Of a DNA stretch of 64,000 nt, positions 1 to 12,300 are shown piece by piece. Below the pieces are notes generated by a model that saw only the letters and a list, made by a program, of their open reading frames with translations, did no database searches and was not told where the DNA came from. Position numbers and translations under genes: made by a program. Location of the stretch: NCBI RefSeq assembly GCF_000315625.1, contig NW_005434667.1:1108438-1172437 (forward strand), in the 5' to 3' direction. The stretch's first letter is position 1. Each line of letters starts with the position of its first letter. Origin of the DNA: Guillardia theta CCMP2712 (Eukaryota > Cryptophyceae > Pyrenomonadales > Geminigeraceae).

Positions 1-379
1 CCGTAGAGGATGGTGCGCATGACTACTGCAAACAGAATGTCAGATTCCTTGTGTACAAGCCAATAACATAGCGAAAGTCAACGGATATGACATCAAGGTT
101 TTTGAAAATTCTCAATCATCCGTACAAGAGCGAGCATTCATCCTTTAAATATCCTACAAGGATCCAGCAAAGACTTGTGAGAAGGATACGACTGGAACAT
201 GGAAGGGTGGATGTCAGAATTACGCTTGGATCCATCACACAGATCGCAAAGATAACACACAAGGAGTGAGAAAGTACACCGCGCAGCGACAGGTCATAAT
301 GCTGCATCGCCATCACATCAAAATTTTGACTGCGTGTACATCTTGCCTGTTCGCTGCTTTTCTCCCCCTTCGGATCGCT

Positions 380-1490
380 TATAAACTGAAAGGTTGTGAG
401 TACCCCTACCTCCTTGGTTTTCAGACCTACCCGTGCCTTTGTGTATTCATGACCGCCCACCCCCTTCATCAATCAACCACCCACTTCATGTCACTTGAAG
501 TGTACACATACCCGGTATTCAATAGTTAATTCTTCAGGTAAAGAACCCGTCCTGAAGAATCTCACCCCTTGTCTGAGCATCACTACCCTTGTATTTGATT
601 CCGATTCACATATGGGCTACCTCCCACCCACTCCTTGTCCAGGGACCCTCGCTAACACTACCACTACCCTTGCTCTAATATTCAAAATCACCGGTACATA
701 TGAAGAGCCAGCTCCAAAGGCCGCGCCCTTACCATCGCCAACCCCTGACCTGAAACCAACCATTATAATCCACTACCCCCTTCTTTTACTATCCGTCGTC
801 ACGCAACAGGAGGGTACAATTAGGACCCCACCCCTGATATCCCTACACCTCCTGGGCTCTGGTGATTATTATTAATACAACCTACCCTAGTAGTAGTAGT
901 AGTAGAGTCTTGTGGTTCCGATGGAGCCCCACCGGCTCTTCGACCTACCCACCTCGTAGTTTCAGATACACCCCTACCTACCTTGCTGAATCCACTTGTC
1001 CATTGTAAACATTTACACCGGTACTGTTCTGTGTACACAAAGTAGGCAATTGAAAGTGACATGGGGGTAGGTCAACTACCGTACCCTCAGCGATTGGGCA
1101 TGACACCCCTGCTAACCCTGCTGGTCTTGATCATCTCCCTCATTCTCAAATCATTCCTTCATCCAGTACCTCATCTCCCCTCTGACCACAGTTGTACCCC
1201 TACCCTGTTGTACCCCCAGATCAGAATCAAAGTACCCCTCCAATAGGTGTCATGTGCTCTCGACAGTACCCCCTTCATTATTGCCACCCTAATACATCTT
1301 ACCCCTACCCCTCTTCCAGCTGTTATCACCCCAGGCTTTGTCTATTTGAGTACCCTTATTCTCCCTGTATACCCCTGCACCCACTCCCCGATGAACTACT
1401 ATTGGCCCAACATGCACTTCTAGGGTCCAGTCTGCACCCCCCACCAGCAGTTTGACCACATTTTCTATGGTAGATATAGGTCAGGGTCAT
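380..1490 (+). repeat. TACCC-rich, strand-asymmetric island
   Basis: More than twenty copies of TACCC or CTACCC are scattered every 20-60 bases on the + strand, for example at 400, 428, 587, 662, 883, 1194-1210, 1266 and 1301-1313. Almost none occur in reverse orientation. They are not in a regular tandem register, so this is a motif-enriched degenerate island and not a classic satellite. A short (TAG)n run lies at about 889-904. Similar islands occur near 5980-6180, 41610-41700 (reverse), 44540-44640 and 58700-58830, always between genes. Confidence 0.6.
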
Positions 1491-1628
1491 CACCCCCACC
1501 TACATAGATAGCGATCATTGTGGAGATGCAGGTTGATGCGACCTGAGGAGGAAGGTGAGGAGGAGGAGGAGCAGGAGAGGGTGAGAGAGCTCAGAGACGT
1601 TGTCGATGAAATGCTGGTCTGTAACACT

Positions 1629-1695
1629 CAGAGAAAGAAAGCATGAGAAAAGAAAGAAAGCATGAGAAGAAAGCATGAGAGAAAGAAAGCATGGT
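1629..1695 (+). repeat. GAAAGAAAGCATGA tandem units
   Basis: Four imperfect copies of a 13-17 base unit of the form AGAAAGAAAGCATGAG lie head to tail. The repeat is purine-rich and non-coding, with no gene next to it. Confidence 0.7.
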
Positions 1696-2314
1696 TGATG
1701 GAGGAGGAGAGGAAAGAAACCTGACTTGGCATCTTCGCAAAGTCAGGAGAGCATTAGTTGATTGTATGGAGCTGATTTTGTGGGTGGAAGGAAATGTTCG
1801 AGATTGTATTCAAAGTGAAAGAGAAGTACAGATTTGGTCTTGAAGAATTTTTTCTACAGAAAGGAGCTCAGAAGAAGATCCATAGGTGGGAGAGGTGAAG
1901 AGGTTTGTAGTAAGAAGGGTGAGAAGAAAGGGAGTGAATTGTGAGGTAGGTGTAGATCGAAAGGCATTCGGGTGGATGAACTTCTTTCTCGTGGCCATGA
2001 AAGATACGGAGAAGGTTCATGAGCAAACAAACGAGTCGTATGGCATATTTGATTTCTTTATTAGATTGGTTTAGGATATGGTGCTGGTCGGTTTTTTTGA
2101 GGATTTTGATGGAATTGCATGTAAAGATACATTAGTTTAACGGAAAGACTCGGGGATATAAGCGCATCATGTTCGTACTGATTGCAGCGCATATCTTTTA
2201 CTAATATCTTTTACTGCCACTTTGGATGAATCATAATGCTTTCCTTTGATAGTCTGCAGAATCGTCAACATCGTACCAAGAAAAATTATAGGTTCAGGCA
2301 CATAATAGTTCGAA

Positions 2315-4151
2315 ATGGCTGCCGAGCGCATCCGAATGCGAATAAATGAATTGTTATCATCTGAAACCAAGGTTTGTGAATCGCTGAATCAACTTATGCA
2401 AAAGCTACAGGAAATCGAACAGGTATGTGTCTTTCACATGTCGGGAAGGGTTTATCTTGTCTGGCAGTGAGTTTTGTCCAGGACAAAGCCTGGAAATTGG
2501 GCCCTGAACATGTCAAGTTGATCACAAGAACATCTGGATGCTGTGAGCTTTTGATCCAACTGCACGAGACCATTGCAGAAAAAGTTGCGATGTTCGTGGG
2601 TCCCTCTCATCTAGCAGGTTTCCATGTGATTGGAAATTCCTCTCCCACCTTGACTTGTGAACAAAAGGCGTGTTTGAAGCGAGTGAAAACGAACTCATCA
2701 CTCATCATTCTGAATTTCAAACTTTGTCTTCCTGTGTCATGGTCGTCTTGCAGGTGCTCACAATCATTTGCTATGTTTGTCAACCTCACTGCTCATATCT
2801 CCCCAGAAAAAGGCTGGAGGTCAAGTCATAGGTGACAGAGCAGTCGGGACGTCACCTAAGGTATTGAAGTATTTCATATCCATGGAAATGAATTCCCTTC
2901 AGATGCAAGATAATCTAGCTTCTGCTCTCCATTCCCTTCAAGATTTGCTTGTCCGTCCTTCTCAACTTGTGATGAAATATCATGTATTGCATCGTTTGTC
3001 TTCAACCATATGCTGAAGTCGAACAGTTGTTCCTCGACGAAATGGTCAAAGATGCGGCAGGAAGTCCAGATGAAGAAAACGTCCGTAAATGTCTGAATAT
3101 TGCCAAACGCCTTACCTCAGAGGTGACTTGCCAAGGTGTCGCAACTGGCCCCTTATGTCTTGCAGATTAATGAGAGAATCCGTGGCATTCAAAGAAGAGA
3201 ACGAGTAGTACTGATAGCATCTCGAGTCAGAGCGGTTCCATATCACTTTTGCCGAATAGCAACGATATGACTGTGTGCATTAAGGTTCCCCCAGAAATCG
3301 AAATCGTCAAAGAAGGAAGAGAATTTCTTCTGGATGATGGGTATTTCCGAGAGCATGGCAGAGCCGGATATCGCCATCTGTATCTTTTCAACGATGCTGT
3401 TCTTGTCTGCAAACCAGGAGAGACTGTGATTGGCAAGTTTTTCACAAAGAATGATAGGGTAAAGAGATTTTATCATGTGCGGTGCAAGGCTTACTTGCTT
3501 CATGTAGGATCTTAAATTCAAGAGGTTTATCCCTCTTGCTGCGATCAAACCTTCCGAGCTCCCAGTGGTGAGATCTTAACTGCCACGAGAGACTTGTTCA
3601 CTTGTCTCCAGGTGCGAGATCCTGCCGTCTCGGAAGAAGACTCACCCGGCGGGTAAGGGGAGCGTGGCGATGAGCTGATATCTAACAGCATCTTGGCAGT
3701 TTGAGCCAGCTTCCCTTTTTCGAGTTGCGAGACAAGGCGGGGAAGTGTGTGAGTGAAGCTCTGTTCCCTCTGCTGGTCTTGATCGCTTGCCAGGCTTTCC
3801 ATCATCAAGATCGAGAGAAGCTTCAGGAGTGGGTGACAGCCATTCGGAATGCGGTTTCGAATTATTGCGTTGATAGCCGACGTATTGATCTTCATCTGCA
3901 GATCGATGAGATCACAGTGCGAGGCTCTCAGAACCCTGTCCCTGCATACAGGTCACAGTGAATATTCTTTCTCCCCATCTTCCCAAACCGCATGCCGCTT
4001 AAGGAAAACAACCAGGTTACCCAATAGCTCTGAGGACATTCGCCAGCTTTCACAGGATTTGTCGGGATATGTGAGTTCACAAACATCTACTTCGTATGGA
4101 AATGACTTGGATCTGTCAGGTGGTTCTTGGAGACAAAGATGGAGAGTCTGA
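2315..4151 (+). CDS. Dbl-family RhoGEF (DH-PH), multi-exon
   Basis: Probable Rho-family guanine nucleotide exchange factor. The ATG at 2315 opens an exon (MAAERIRMRINELLSSETKV) ending at 2422 before GTATGTG. An exon near 2900-3000 carries LQDLLVRPSQLVMKYHVLHR, the DH core helix (family form: PVQR..RY.LLL), followed by a helical exon at about 3014-3120. A PH domain begins around 3290 (IEIVKEGREFLL, then YRHLYLFNDAVLVCKP). Its C-terminal helix lies at 3790-3860 (REKLQEWVTAIRNAVSN), the normal PH ending. The DH PxQR signature is degenerate here (RPSQL). At least seven exons are needed. Not every phase could be reconciled around 3160-3260 and 3540-3700, so ends and internal borders are approximate. 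It converges on the Myb/zinc-finger gene 145 bases downstream. Confidence 0.72.
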
Positions 4152-4295
4152 AGTTTTTGTATTCTGAGAGAGAAAATCCTTCATGTTTCAATATGAAAAC
4201 ACTGTTATTATGGATAGTGACAACAAGAATATAAGAAGACAGTGACGGATCATATTTTCTGGACCTACATCCTTCAAAACGTGACCCTGACCTTT

Positions 4296-5591
4296 CTATC
4301 GCATCGTTTGATCAGAAGTGGCCTTGCAGAAATCCAGAAAGAGTCCAACTTCTTCCTCGTTGACTATCTGTTGTGGGGCCAGTCAGGCCATTGATCTTAC
4401 AAACAAACGAATGGCATACTTCAGCGCTTCTACCATCATTCGTTTGCTTGATAGTATTGTTGCATGGTTCTTCTTGCTGTTGTTGCCGTTACATTCACCC
4501 TCACTGTCATCAGTTACAGAAGCAAGAGCTGACCTTGAAACCCTTGTCATCTAGTCCACCGCTCTTCCACTTCGTTCGGCGATATCTCTTACAATGTCTG
4601 TGCTGCAAGTTGCAACAATCTGTGACGCAGCAGCAGATTTTCCGACAGATCGGACAAATCCACTTGGAGCTGTCACAAGATGGAATATCGACATGGGGAA
4701 GATGTTTCACAAGACAGTGCTCGCAATATCTCTGACCACACGACGGTATACAACATCCCACAGTCCAGAACCGTTTGGGCTCGTGACCTGCACACCACCC
4801 ATCAGTGAAACACATCGTGATAGCTTGAAGCCATGGACCGCAAAAGTGACAGTTCTTGTTCATCCCATGTGAGAACTCGTTAACCCGATGTTCGTTCACA
4901 AGCTTTTCAAACGCCCCAACAAGATGACAACTGTCAATGTCTTTGTCGTGCGGATAGTTGGAAACATCTCGGATTTCGGCACCCTGCGGGGTTCATGTCA
5001 GTTCAGAAACATTGAGCAACAACACTTCTTCACTAACTTCTTCTTTCACTTCTTGTTTTAGACCCGCAGCCGCTGACAGAACAGGGTCTGCACTTAGAGA
5101 ACTTGCGCTAATGCCCAACGCAGACAAACACTCTTGCTTCATACCCTTTCCAAACTGCTCGTTTATGGATTCTGCCTGTAAACCAATCCAGTATTTGTTC
5201 AGTTCACGGATTCAGAGGACAATGGGTGACACCTCCTCCTTCAATCTCTTGATTTTCTGCGAGCACTTAATGAGTGCACGGCAAGAGGAAACATCGAACA
5301 ATCATGCCTGCAGCTTGAGGAGATATTTCTGCAAATGTGTGCGGACTTGAGTAGGTGTCCTTGTCTTGATCATCTCTGCTATAGCTCTGTAATTTCTTCC
5401 CCCATATTTCTGAACGCCGCGAAGGAACAGACTGGAACAATAATTGTATCAACAGCAGCCTTCAACTTCCAACACACCTCCACTTACAGATGCTCTTCGT
5501 CAGACCAGTATCTCACCGGTTCTTTACATACAAACTTTCCCTGACGTGCCTTCTGTTTGTCGTTGACTGAGTCTGACGTCGAGATATCCAT
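4296..5591 (-). CDS. Myb/SANT (SHAQKYF-like) domain fused to CDCA7-type zinc finger
   Basis: Probable nuclear DNA-binding protein. The ATG is at 5591 (MDISTSDSVNDKQKARQGKF). Spliced exons give a complete Myb/SANT domain: RYWSDEEHLLFLRGVQKYG, then RAIAEMIKTRTPTQVRTHL and QKYLLKLQ, matching the SHAQKYF-class third helix. A short coiled stretch (KIKRLKEEAESINEQFG) follows. The exon at 4530-4950 then encodes a zf-4CXXC_R1 domain as in CDCA7/CDCA7L: CHFCG, a long Cys-rich loop, YCEHCLVKHL, WICPICRKICCC. A last exon near 4370 ends IVNEEEVGLFLDFCK and a stop at 4296-4298. Six introns are inferred. The one at 5257-5307 has a GC donor, because an in-frame TGA just inside it excludes read-through. Animal and plant CDCA7 proteins bind hemimethylated or non-B DNA and recruit HELLS-type remodelers; the Myb fusion is unfamiliar to me. 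Confidence 0.8.
5257..5307 (-). other. GC-AG intron (51 nt) in the Myb/CDCA7-like gene
   Basis: On the minus strand the exon ends CTGCAG and the intron starts GCATGATTG and ends CTCGCAG. Removing 51 nt joins LLKLQ to KIKRLKEE in frame and continues the helix. A TGA codon lies immediately downstream in the exon frame, and no GT lies between, so a GC donor is the only simple solution. Confidence 0.65.
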
Positions 5592-6326
5592 CTCAAGGCC
5601 CAAAATTCTACGCAGTAGAAATCAACTGAAGAATCTATTGAAATGATTCCCACTTCTTCCTCAACCATCATCGTACTTCCTCACACTGCGATTTTGAAAA
5701 TGCAGGAGATAAAACCTTCCTATCGTCTAACATTATTAAACTTCATCATCTTCTTGCACTCAATCTCTTCTCTGGCAACTTTCAATCAGGATAAGAAGCT
5801 GGAGAGTTTTTCTCCACAACATTATTGGGCATACATAAGTATTCCAGCTGTGCAAGGGGATCTCTCTGCCCTCATAAGCTCTGTCTGACATCTCTCTTCT
5901 CTCCCCTCCTTTCTACTCTTCCACTTCGTCGCCATCTCCCGCATGATCCCCTACTGCCATGGCTCTCGTCCCGGCTCTTGTCCCCACCGAACTACCCACC
6001 CCTCTATCCCTTCATGTGTGTACCAACCCTCACGAGACAACACCCCCCGTTCTCGTAACTCGGACTACCTACCCTCACACCCTACAAAACATGATTGGAT
6101 CCTATAGTAGCAGGGGTGATGTTGTACGATCCCACCCTTGTCTGTTAGTTACTACTAGTGGCACCCCCACCCCCTGGTCATTTCGCGCAAGCAAGAAATT
6201 CAGTCAGCTCGCAAGAAACTCAATTAGCTCACACAAGATTGATTAATTTTAAAAGTCCATTTCCTAGCAGAGTTTGTGAAGTCGCACGGCATGCTGTGAA
6301 AGGCTGCACGGCAATGATCCTTGTCC
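5592..6326. other. Divergent intergenic region with a second TACCC island
   Basis: This separates the divergent Myb/zinc-finger gene (-) and the lectin-receptor gene (+), so it should contain both promoters. About 5880-6180 is pyrimidine-rich with repeated CTACCC/CCACCC words like those at 380-1490. The 140 bases before the ATG at 6327 are ordinary sequence. No gene seen. Confidence 0.55.
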
Positions 6327-9300
6327 ATGTTGCGAGCTAAGTATCAGATTATACTCATCTTGGTGCTCACCAACCTTTGCAGCTTGCTTGCGGTGGCTGC
6401 AAACTGCTCAAATCTCCCCTCAAATGCATTCTGGGAAGGAAACCTTTCTGTGTCATCAACGAACTGTGTGTGGTTGTGCTTACCTGGCTACAATGAGATC
6501 AACGGAACTTGTCACCCATGCATCATTTGTGGGCCATCAAGCTACAGCAACTGTTGGTATCCGACGCAAGATGTGCAGATGGAATCTCCTGTTTCCTTCA
6601 CAAGTCTGTCGTGTATCAGCACTTGCGCAAGATTTTCCCTTGTTAGCACTGGCGTCTGGGACAAGCAGGGTGGTTTTGTCTCCTGTCAATGTGCAAACAA
6701 ACGAGTAGCTTACTGGAGACACAATGTGATCTGTGAGAAATTCGGGGACATGAGCAACTCAAACTGTGATCGAGGCGCTACCATAGCTTCAATATCGTAT
6801 ATGACTGCTGAGCGAACGGTGTTAGATTTGTCTTTTGTCACATTTGCCTCTGCATTCGACGGAAGTATACAACAATGTCTTGACACGTGCACCTCGGACT
6901 CGTATTGTCGTTGTCTCAGCATTCTCTCAGATAAGAAAGGCAGAATGACATGTGTCTTCAGCGATGATTCCTGCCAAGCGAAGAGTGCATCTGCGAGGTT
7001 TTGGGATCAACAACCTTCAAAGAGGAACCGAACCTCAGTTCTTTACATTAAGAATGCAAGTGCTTGTGTGCATTGTGCCAATGGGATAGTTACCTATGAC
7101 GATCTTGAATATTGCCAGTGCCCAGCAGGAAGTTTTCTCAGTCCTGCGATCGAAACAGATCATGATTGTTTACAGGAAAGTTTGTTAGTATTTCAGAGTG
7201 TTGTTCCTCAAGATATCAACGAGAGCTCAAGTCTTAGGCTCTGCGCCTCTACAGCAAGAATTGCTCAGCAAGAAGCTTTCTGCTATAGCCCCTCTACGAA
7301 GATGTGCTACTCACGATTGGACGTTTCGAGCGTCTGCTCAGTGGTCCCTCGAGGCAAGCAACAATCTTTCAAGAGATTCTCCATGCACCGCTCTCAGCTT
7401 TCCTGGTATGAGGCAGAAGCGTTTTGCAACAAGCACGGCGGCCATCTTTCGTCTGTCGAAGATCAGCAGGAGCTGGTGCAGCTTGAAGGATTAATGCAAG
7501 ACGTTGAGAATGTTTGGATTGGATTGAACATGGACTCAAACAAAAATGTCAGTGTTCAATCTGATATTCTTTGGTCAGATGGCTCAATTCTCAGAAACAA
7601 TAGCATACTCGATGACAAAACTTTTCGATCTGGCTGTCTTGCAATGCGATCGTCGAAACCACAAGCTTTCAAGACTTTTGATTGTAATCGCAGTCTTTCA
7701 TTCTCATGCTCTTTCAAAGCCACAGATGTTGCGAAGATTGCAAGCGATCTTAAGTGTTACATTACTGAATCTGTTTGTCAAAAATGCACGAACATGGATG
7801 GGAGATTTGGACCTTATTTTGTTTATGGCTTTGGAGATCCTAAGAAGAAATCATGTGCAGTGAAATGTGAAGCGGGCTTAGAGGATTCCTACACTTTGTA
7901 CGATTGTCCTGGAAGAACCTTGACATCTGTTGCCTGCGAAAAAGCAAAAGCTTGCAGGATATTCATGGAAAGCGGCGATGGATTGTGTGACATTGAGTAT
8001 CTGCAATGTGGGCAACAGAAGCTTTTTCGATTCTGGGAATTGATTGCACGATTCGGGCTGCCGTCCATGTTGACTATCATGATTTTGAGTATTTCCATGT
8101 GTTGCTTCCCTTCCTTGTGGATCTCTCGTGACCAGAGAAGGAGATGTTTATCTTGTGGCACCTCACTTTGCTTCACATGCTACAAGGAGGCAACAGCAGA
8201 GAGAAGTAGAGAAAACTCAGAGAGAACTCTGGCTAACGAGATGGAAGACGTCTCACTTAGGGATGCAATGATGCTGAAAGCTCTCTCGCCTGCGAGATCG
8301 ACGCTTGCTTGCTCGAGATGTCATCAGAAGAGGCCCCATCCTCGGGAACCTGTTTGTGGTCGATATGGAAGACGAGTACAAAACGACTTAGACGTTGATC
8401 AAAAGTTTGCCCCGCTCCTCGGAATATCTATCAGATCCTTTTTTTTCGTCATGAGGACAATGTTTCTGTTCAGGTACAATAGAGGATTACAATGCTGCTT
8501 GATCGTACTCTTGTGTGGACTGGCAATGGGCTCGGTAGCAATTTTGGAATTTATTCGAAATTTACCGCTCTATACCGATGAAATTAGTAGTCTTGTCTTC
8601 ATGGCAATTGGTTTGCCTTTTTTTTCGAGCCTTGCCTTTGGTTGCTTTCTGATGATGGTGTTGGAGTTAGAGAAATCAGTTTGTTGTTTTTGTTCCAAAG
8701 ATTTTGCCTGTCAGGGCTGCTGGGCAAGACACTTTTCGAATATGCAAGCAAAGTTTGGCAAAGACAAGTTTCTTGTCAAGAATATCATTCCGCGAGGTAA
8801 AATTCCTGGGCGTTTCATCTACAAGAGAGATGGCAAGTTCTGCAACAAGGTTGTAGTGAATCTTCCAAATACAGAAAGAATCGTTCTCCGAGTGCATCAT
8901 GTGGATGAACAAGTAATTCCCCCACCGATTTACGTTCTCCCATCGGGAGTTACCTTTTCCTGGCTAGATAACAACACTTATACTGGAGATCTGACGTTCG
9001 ACACCTCACGCATGAAGGGTTGGAAGAAACCGTCGACCATCACTCTGATTATTGCAGCAATAAACCCATTCGGCATTTTCACTCAAAAGGTAGAGGTGTA
9101 TATCAATGTGCAACCCTGTGCTCCACTGGAACTGAAATATGAAAGCTACAATGGCTACTTGCTGATGCATGAACCTCTTCATCTCAAACAATGTGATATG
9201 ACTGGCAACTGGCGATGCTCATGGTGCCTAGAGCTGGCGTCAGAGCAGATGGTCTGCACGACTTGCATCCGCAAAGGTGGATATTCCCCTCTTGTGTGTC

Positions 9301-12300
9301 TGCAATGCTATCACGAGTACGAGTTTGGGAAGATCATACATCACCCTGTCAGACATCAATTTGTGAAACGAGTGCCAGCACAGCAGGGTTCTTACGTGTG
9401 GTATAAGAACTATCCTAGTTGGCAGGACCCTATAAGGCGAACACTTGCGAGACTTGGGCGCTACACCAATGAAGCAGGGGATGAAATTATGAAGATCAAC
9501 GAGATCTTAACAATCATAATTAGTCACGAGGGTAAAACAATCACTGGTTTCTTTAAAAAAGGTATTTGCTATGTAGTCCTTCCCTTCTTAGTTGCAATAT
9601 TGGCTCTCAATTGCTACATCACTTTTCAGCTAACTCAAGGAATCATTATCATGGCATCCTTGTTCTCCTGCCTCTTCTGCCTTTTTCATCTCTCTTTACT
9701 CAGACGCAGGATGACAATCACGAGGTTTAGCTACAAGACCTCAAAAGTCCTTCATACTCATTTTTTTCAAACGGAGTTTCAGGTGCTGTACGAGTTACCG
9801 GACATTGACTTTCTAGTCCTCGGAAAAGATTTCATTACCACTCATACGCATGTGGAGGCTCCGGCAAGACTAGCAACTCAGGGTCATCCACCACCTCTGT
9901 TCCGAGCTGAAAGGACCCTACCAAAAGGCCTCTTCCTTGACGCGAACAACGGCACTTTGTATGGTTATGCGCTCGAAGATGGCGATTTTGTGATACGAAT
10001 CCAAGCATATAATGATGTAGGCTCCTGTTCATGCACTTTCAAGTTGAGAATTGTGAAGTCCAATCCTCCTCCCAGGAAGATTAAGAATTTTTCTGGTCTT
10101 GAATCAGAACCACCAAGTTTGATGCTCCGTGAAGCATTTGAGCAGCCTGAGAGGATAGAAGTGAAGAAAATATGGAGGAATAGAGGTCTGTTTAGCTATA
10201 AGCAATTCGACCTATCTGCCCATGCTGGCGAGAATGTAATCATCAAGCACAAAACGTTTTATGCAACGTTGCAAGAAGCCATCGGATCTGTAAAATCACC
10301 AGGATCGTTTCAGCTGCTCCATACGTCCCCGCAACTAGTCGAGGTCGATGAAGACACAGGACATGTTCATGGGTCGTTGACAGCCCACAAGATTTTGACC
10401 TGTTTTCCTGCAAGGTGTGAAGCGATCTTTCTCTCCAGACGAGGAAGGAACTATATACACAAACATGTTGTCCTTTCTATCTCGGAAGTCACGCTGGATC
10501 AGTCTCCACCAATCGGCTGCATCAGGTATGCTCGAATCGGCAACGCAAACTACAGAAAGACTTTGAGGTTGCCAGACTTTCCAGAAGTGCTGGAGGTCGA
10601 ACCTCAGACATTCTCAGCCACGTTCGAGGATGAAGTATGTATCGCCCCATGCCTAGTGTCCTTGCCGACAGTGTTGGAACCTCTGACAACAATCGTTGAA
10701 AGGAATCCCGGCTAACTCTTGTTGTCGTGCAAGTTTCAGAAACTGGTGCAAGGACAGGACGCTTGCGTGTTGCCGACGAGCAACAAAGAAGATCAGATGA
10801 AGCCATGCTGGAGCTTGAGGTTAGCTGGGATGCAGCTGGCGAGATGTGGACGAAGACCTCGACAATCAGTGACTTGTACTTGTACTTGACAAGCGTCTTG
10901 CCTGGATGGCGACTGAAGCCAATCCAAACTCTCTGCTCCGGGACAATGGTGCAACATGCAAACCCTCTTCCCCTTGGAACGAAGCTCAGTACCAACGGAG
11001 TCATCCACGGGAGAGCGCGGCTTCCTCATCCTCCGGTCTTGTATGAGATTGTACACAAGGCAGATCAGTCCGAAGAGAGCAAGGTCGTCTCTATCCAAGT
11101 GTCTTCGTCTGCAGCCTTGAAGCGCCGAGCATTCATGACATGCGTCAGGTATTCTCATTCTATCTTGAAAGCATTGACCGAACGCCTGTACGTCTGGAGG
11201 AGACTAGAGCTGCTATGGATTCAAAGGTCAGCTACAAGCTACACAGATCTTGACTTGGATGATGTAATCCGATACTGTTCATTGCCCAAAGCTCTGAATA
11301 AAGCTGACCGAAGACTGGACGGGTCTCACGCAATAGGAATTGCGATCCCTGGTTACCGAGTACAAGGAGTGATCGGAAAAGGAGGACAAGGAACAGTGTA
11401 TCTTTGTCAAGAAGTTGAGTCACAATCAGTCTGTGCTATCAAAGTTTGCAATAGACCAGATGAGCGGGAATATCAGAATTTGAAGTCTCTACAGCAGCTT
11501 CAGCATCCCAACATTGTGAGATTGTTTGATTGCATTCTTGAGCCTTTCGCTATTGTCATGGAGTACGTGCATGGACAATCTTTGAAGGAGGTTATGCAGA
11601 CCTCAGAAGATGGTGAGGGCAGAAAACTGGATCTGGAGTTGATCAAACTCATCGGCTCTCAGATGCTCGATGCCTTGTCTGCATTACACAGAATGGCAAT
11701 CACTCATCGAGACCTCAAACCTTCCAACATCTTATGCACGTTCTCGCATAATCAAACAATCGAGAAGGTCACGTTGATCGACTTCGGCGCTTCCAGACAT
11801 GACAATTTCGATGTGACGATGACCAATACAGGCCAGTTCGTTGGGACATGGCAGTACTTCAGTCCTGAGCAGTGCAGGGGTGATGCTCAACTTGATGCGA
11901 GAGTGGATGTCTGGTCAGCTGGGGTCGTTATCTATGAAATGGCTGCTGGGAAAAATCCATTTTTCTCTCTGAATGTGCTTGAGCTGTTCAACGCAGTACG
12001 AAGAAAGCGGTTTGTTGTGATTGTCACCTGTGATGTGGCGATGAATCTGTTCCTAAAGACAGCTCTGAAGAAAGATCCTCAAGATCGATTCGTGGACGCG
12101 GATGAGATGCTCCAGGCGTTCAAATCCGTCTTTAATGATCCCAAGGCAGCGATCAGGCAATTGTCTGCCAGGACTAGCACTTTTGATGCCAGCAAAGGAA
12201 TGCAACTCGCTGAGTCTGCCAGAAATCTCTCGTCAGGGAACTGGGGAGTGCTCGCGTTTTTTGTGAAGAAGCCTGTCGATGTCGAAGTTCTTGCGGTCAA

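Larger units (their letters stand above)
1..2314. other. Intergenic region, repeat-rich
   Basis: I find no convincing gene here. Open frames are short and lack recognisable domains. About 380-1490 is dominated by recurring TACCC/CTACCC words on the + strand, 1629-1695 by GAAAGAAAGCATGA-type tandem units, and 1540-1580 by a purine-rich tract. 2100-2314 is more AT-rich and probably carries the promoter of the RhoGEF gene starting at 2315. No TATA-like or initiator element could be assigned. Confidence 0.6.

Noticed and set aside
1629-1695. CRISPR-like array
   Set aside because: Units are short and contiguous with no unique spacers, in a eukaryotic context; simple tandem repeat.
3243-3895. Minus-strand frames in the RhoGEF region
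   Set aside because: They are antisense shadows of PH-domain exons on the plus strand.
10639-10739. Alternative intron joining receptor and kinase frames
   Set aside because: Splicing GTATCG at 10639 to the TTTCAG at 10739 creates a TAA at the junction.
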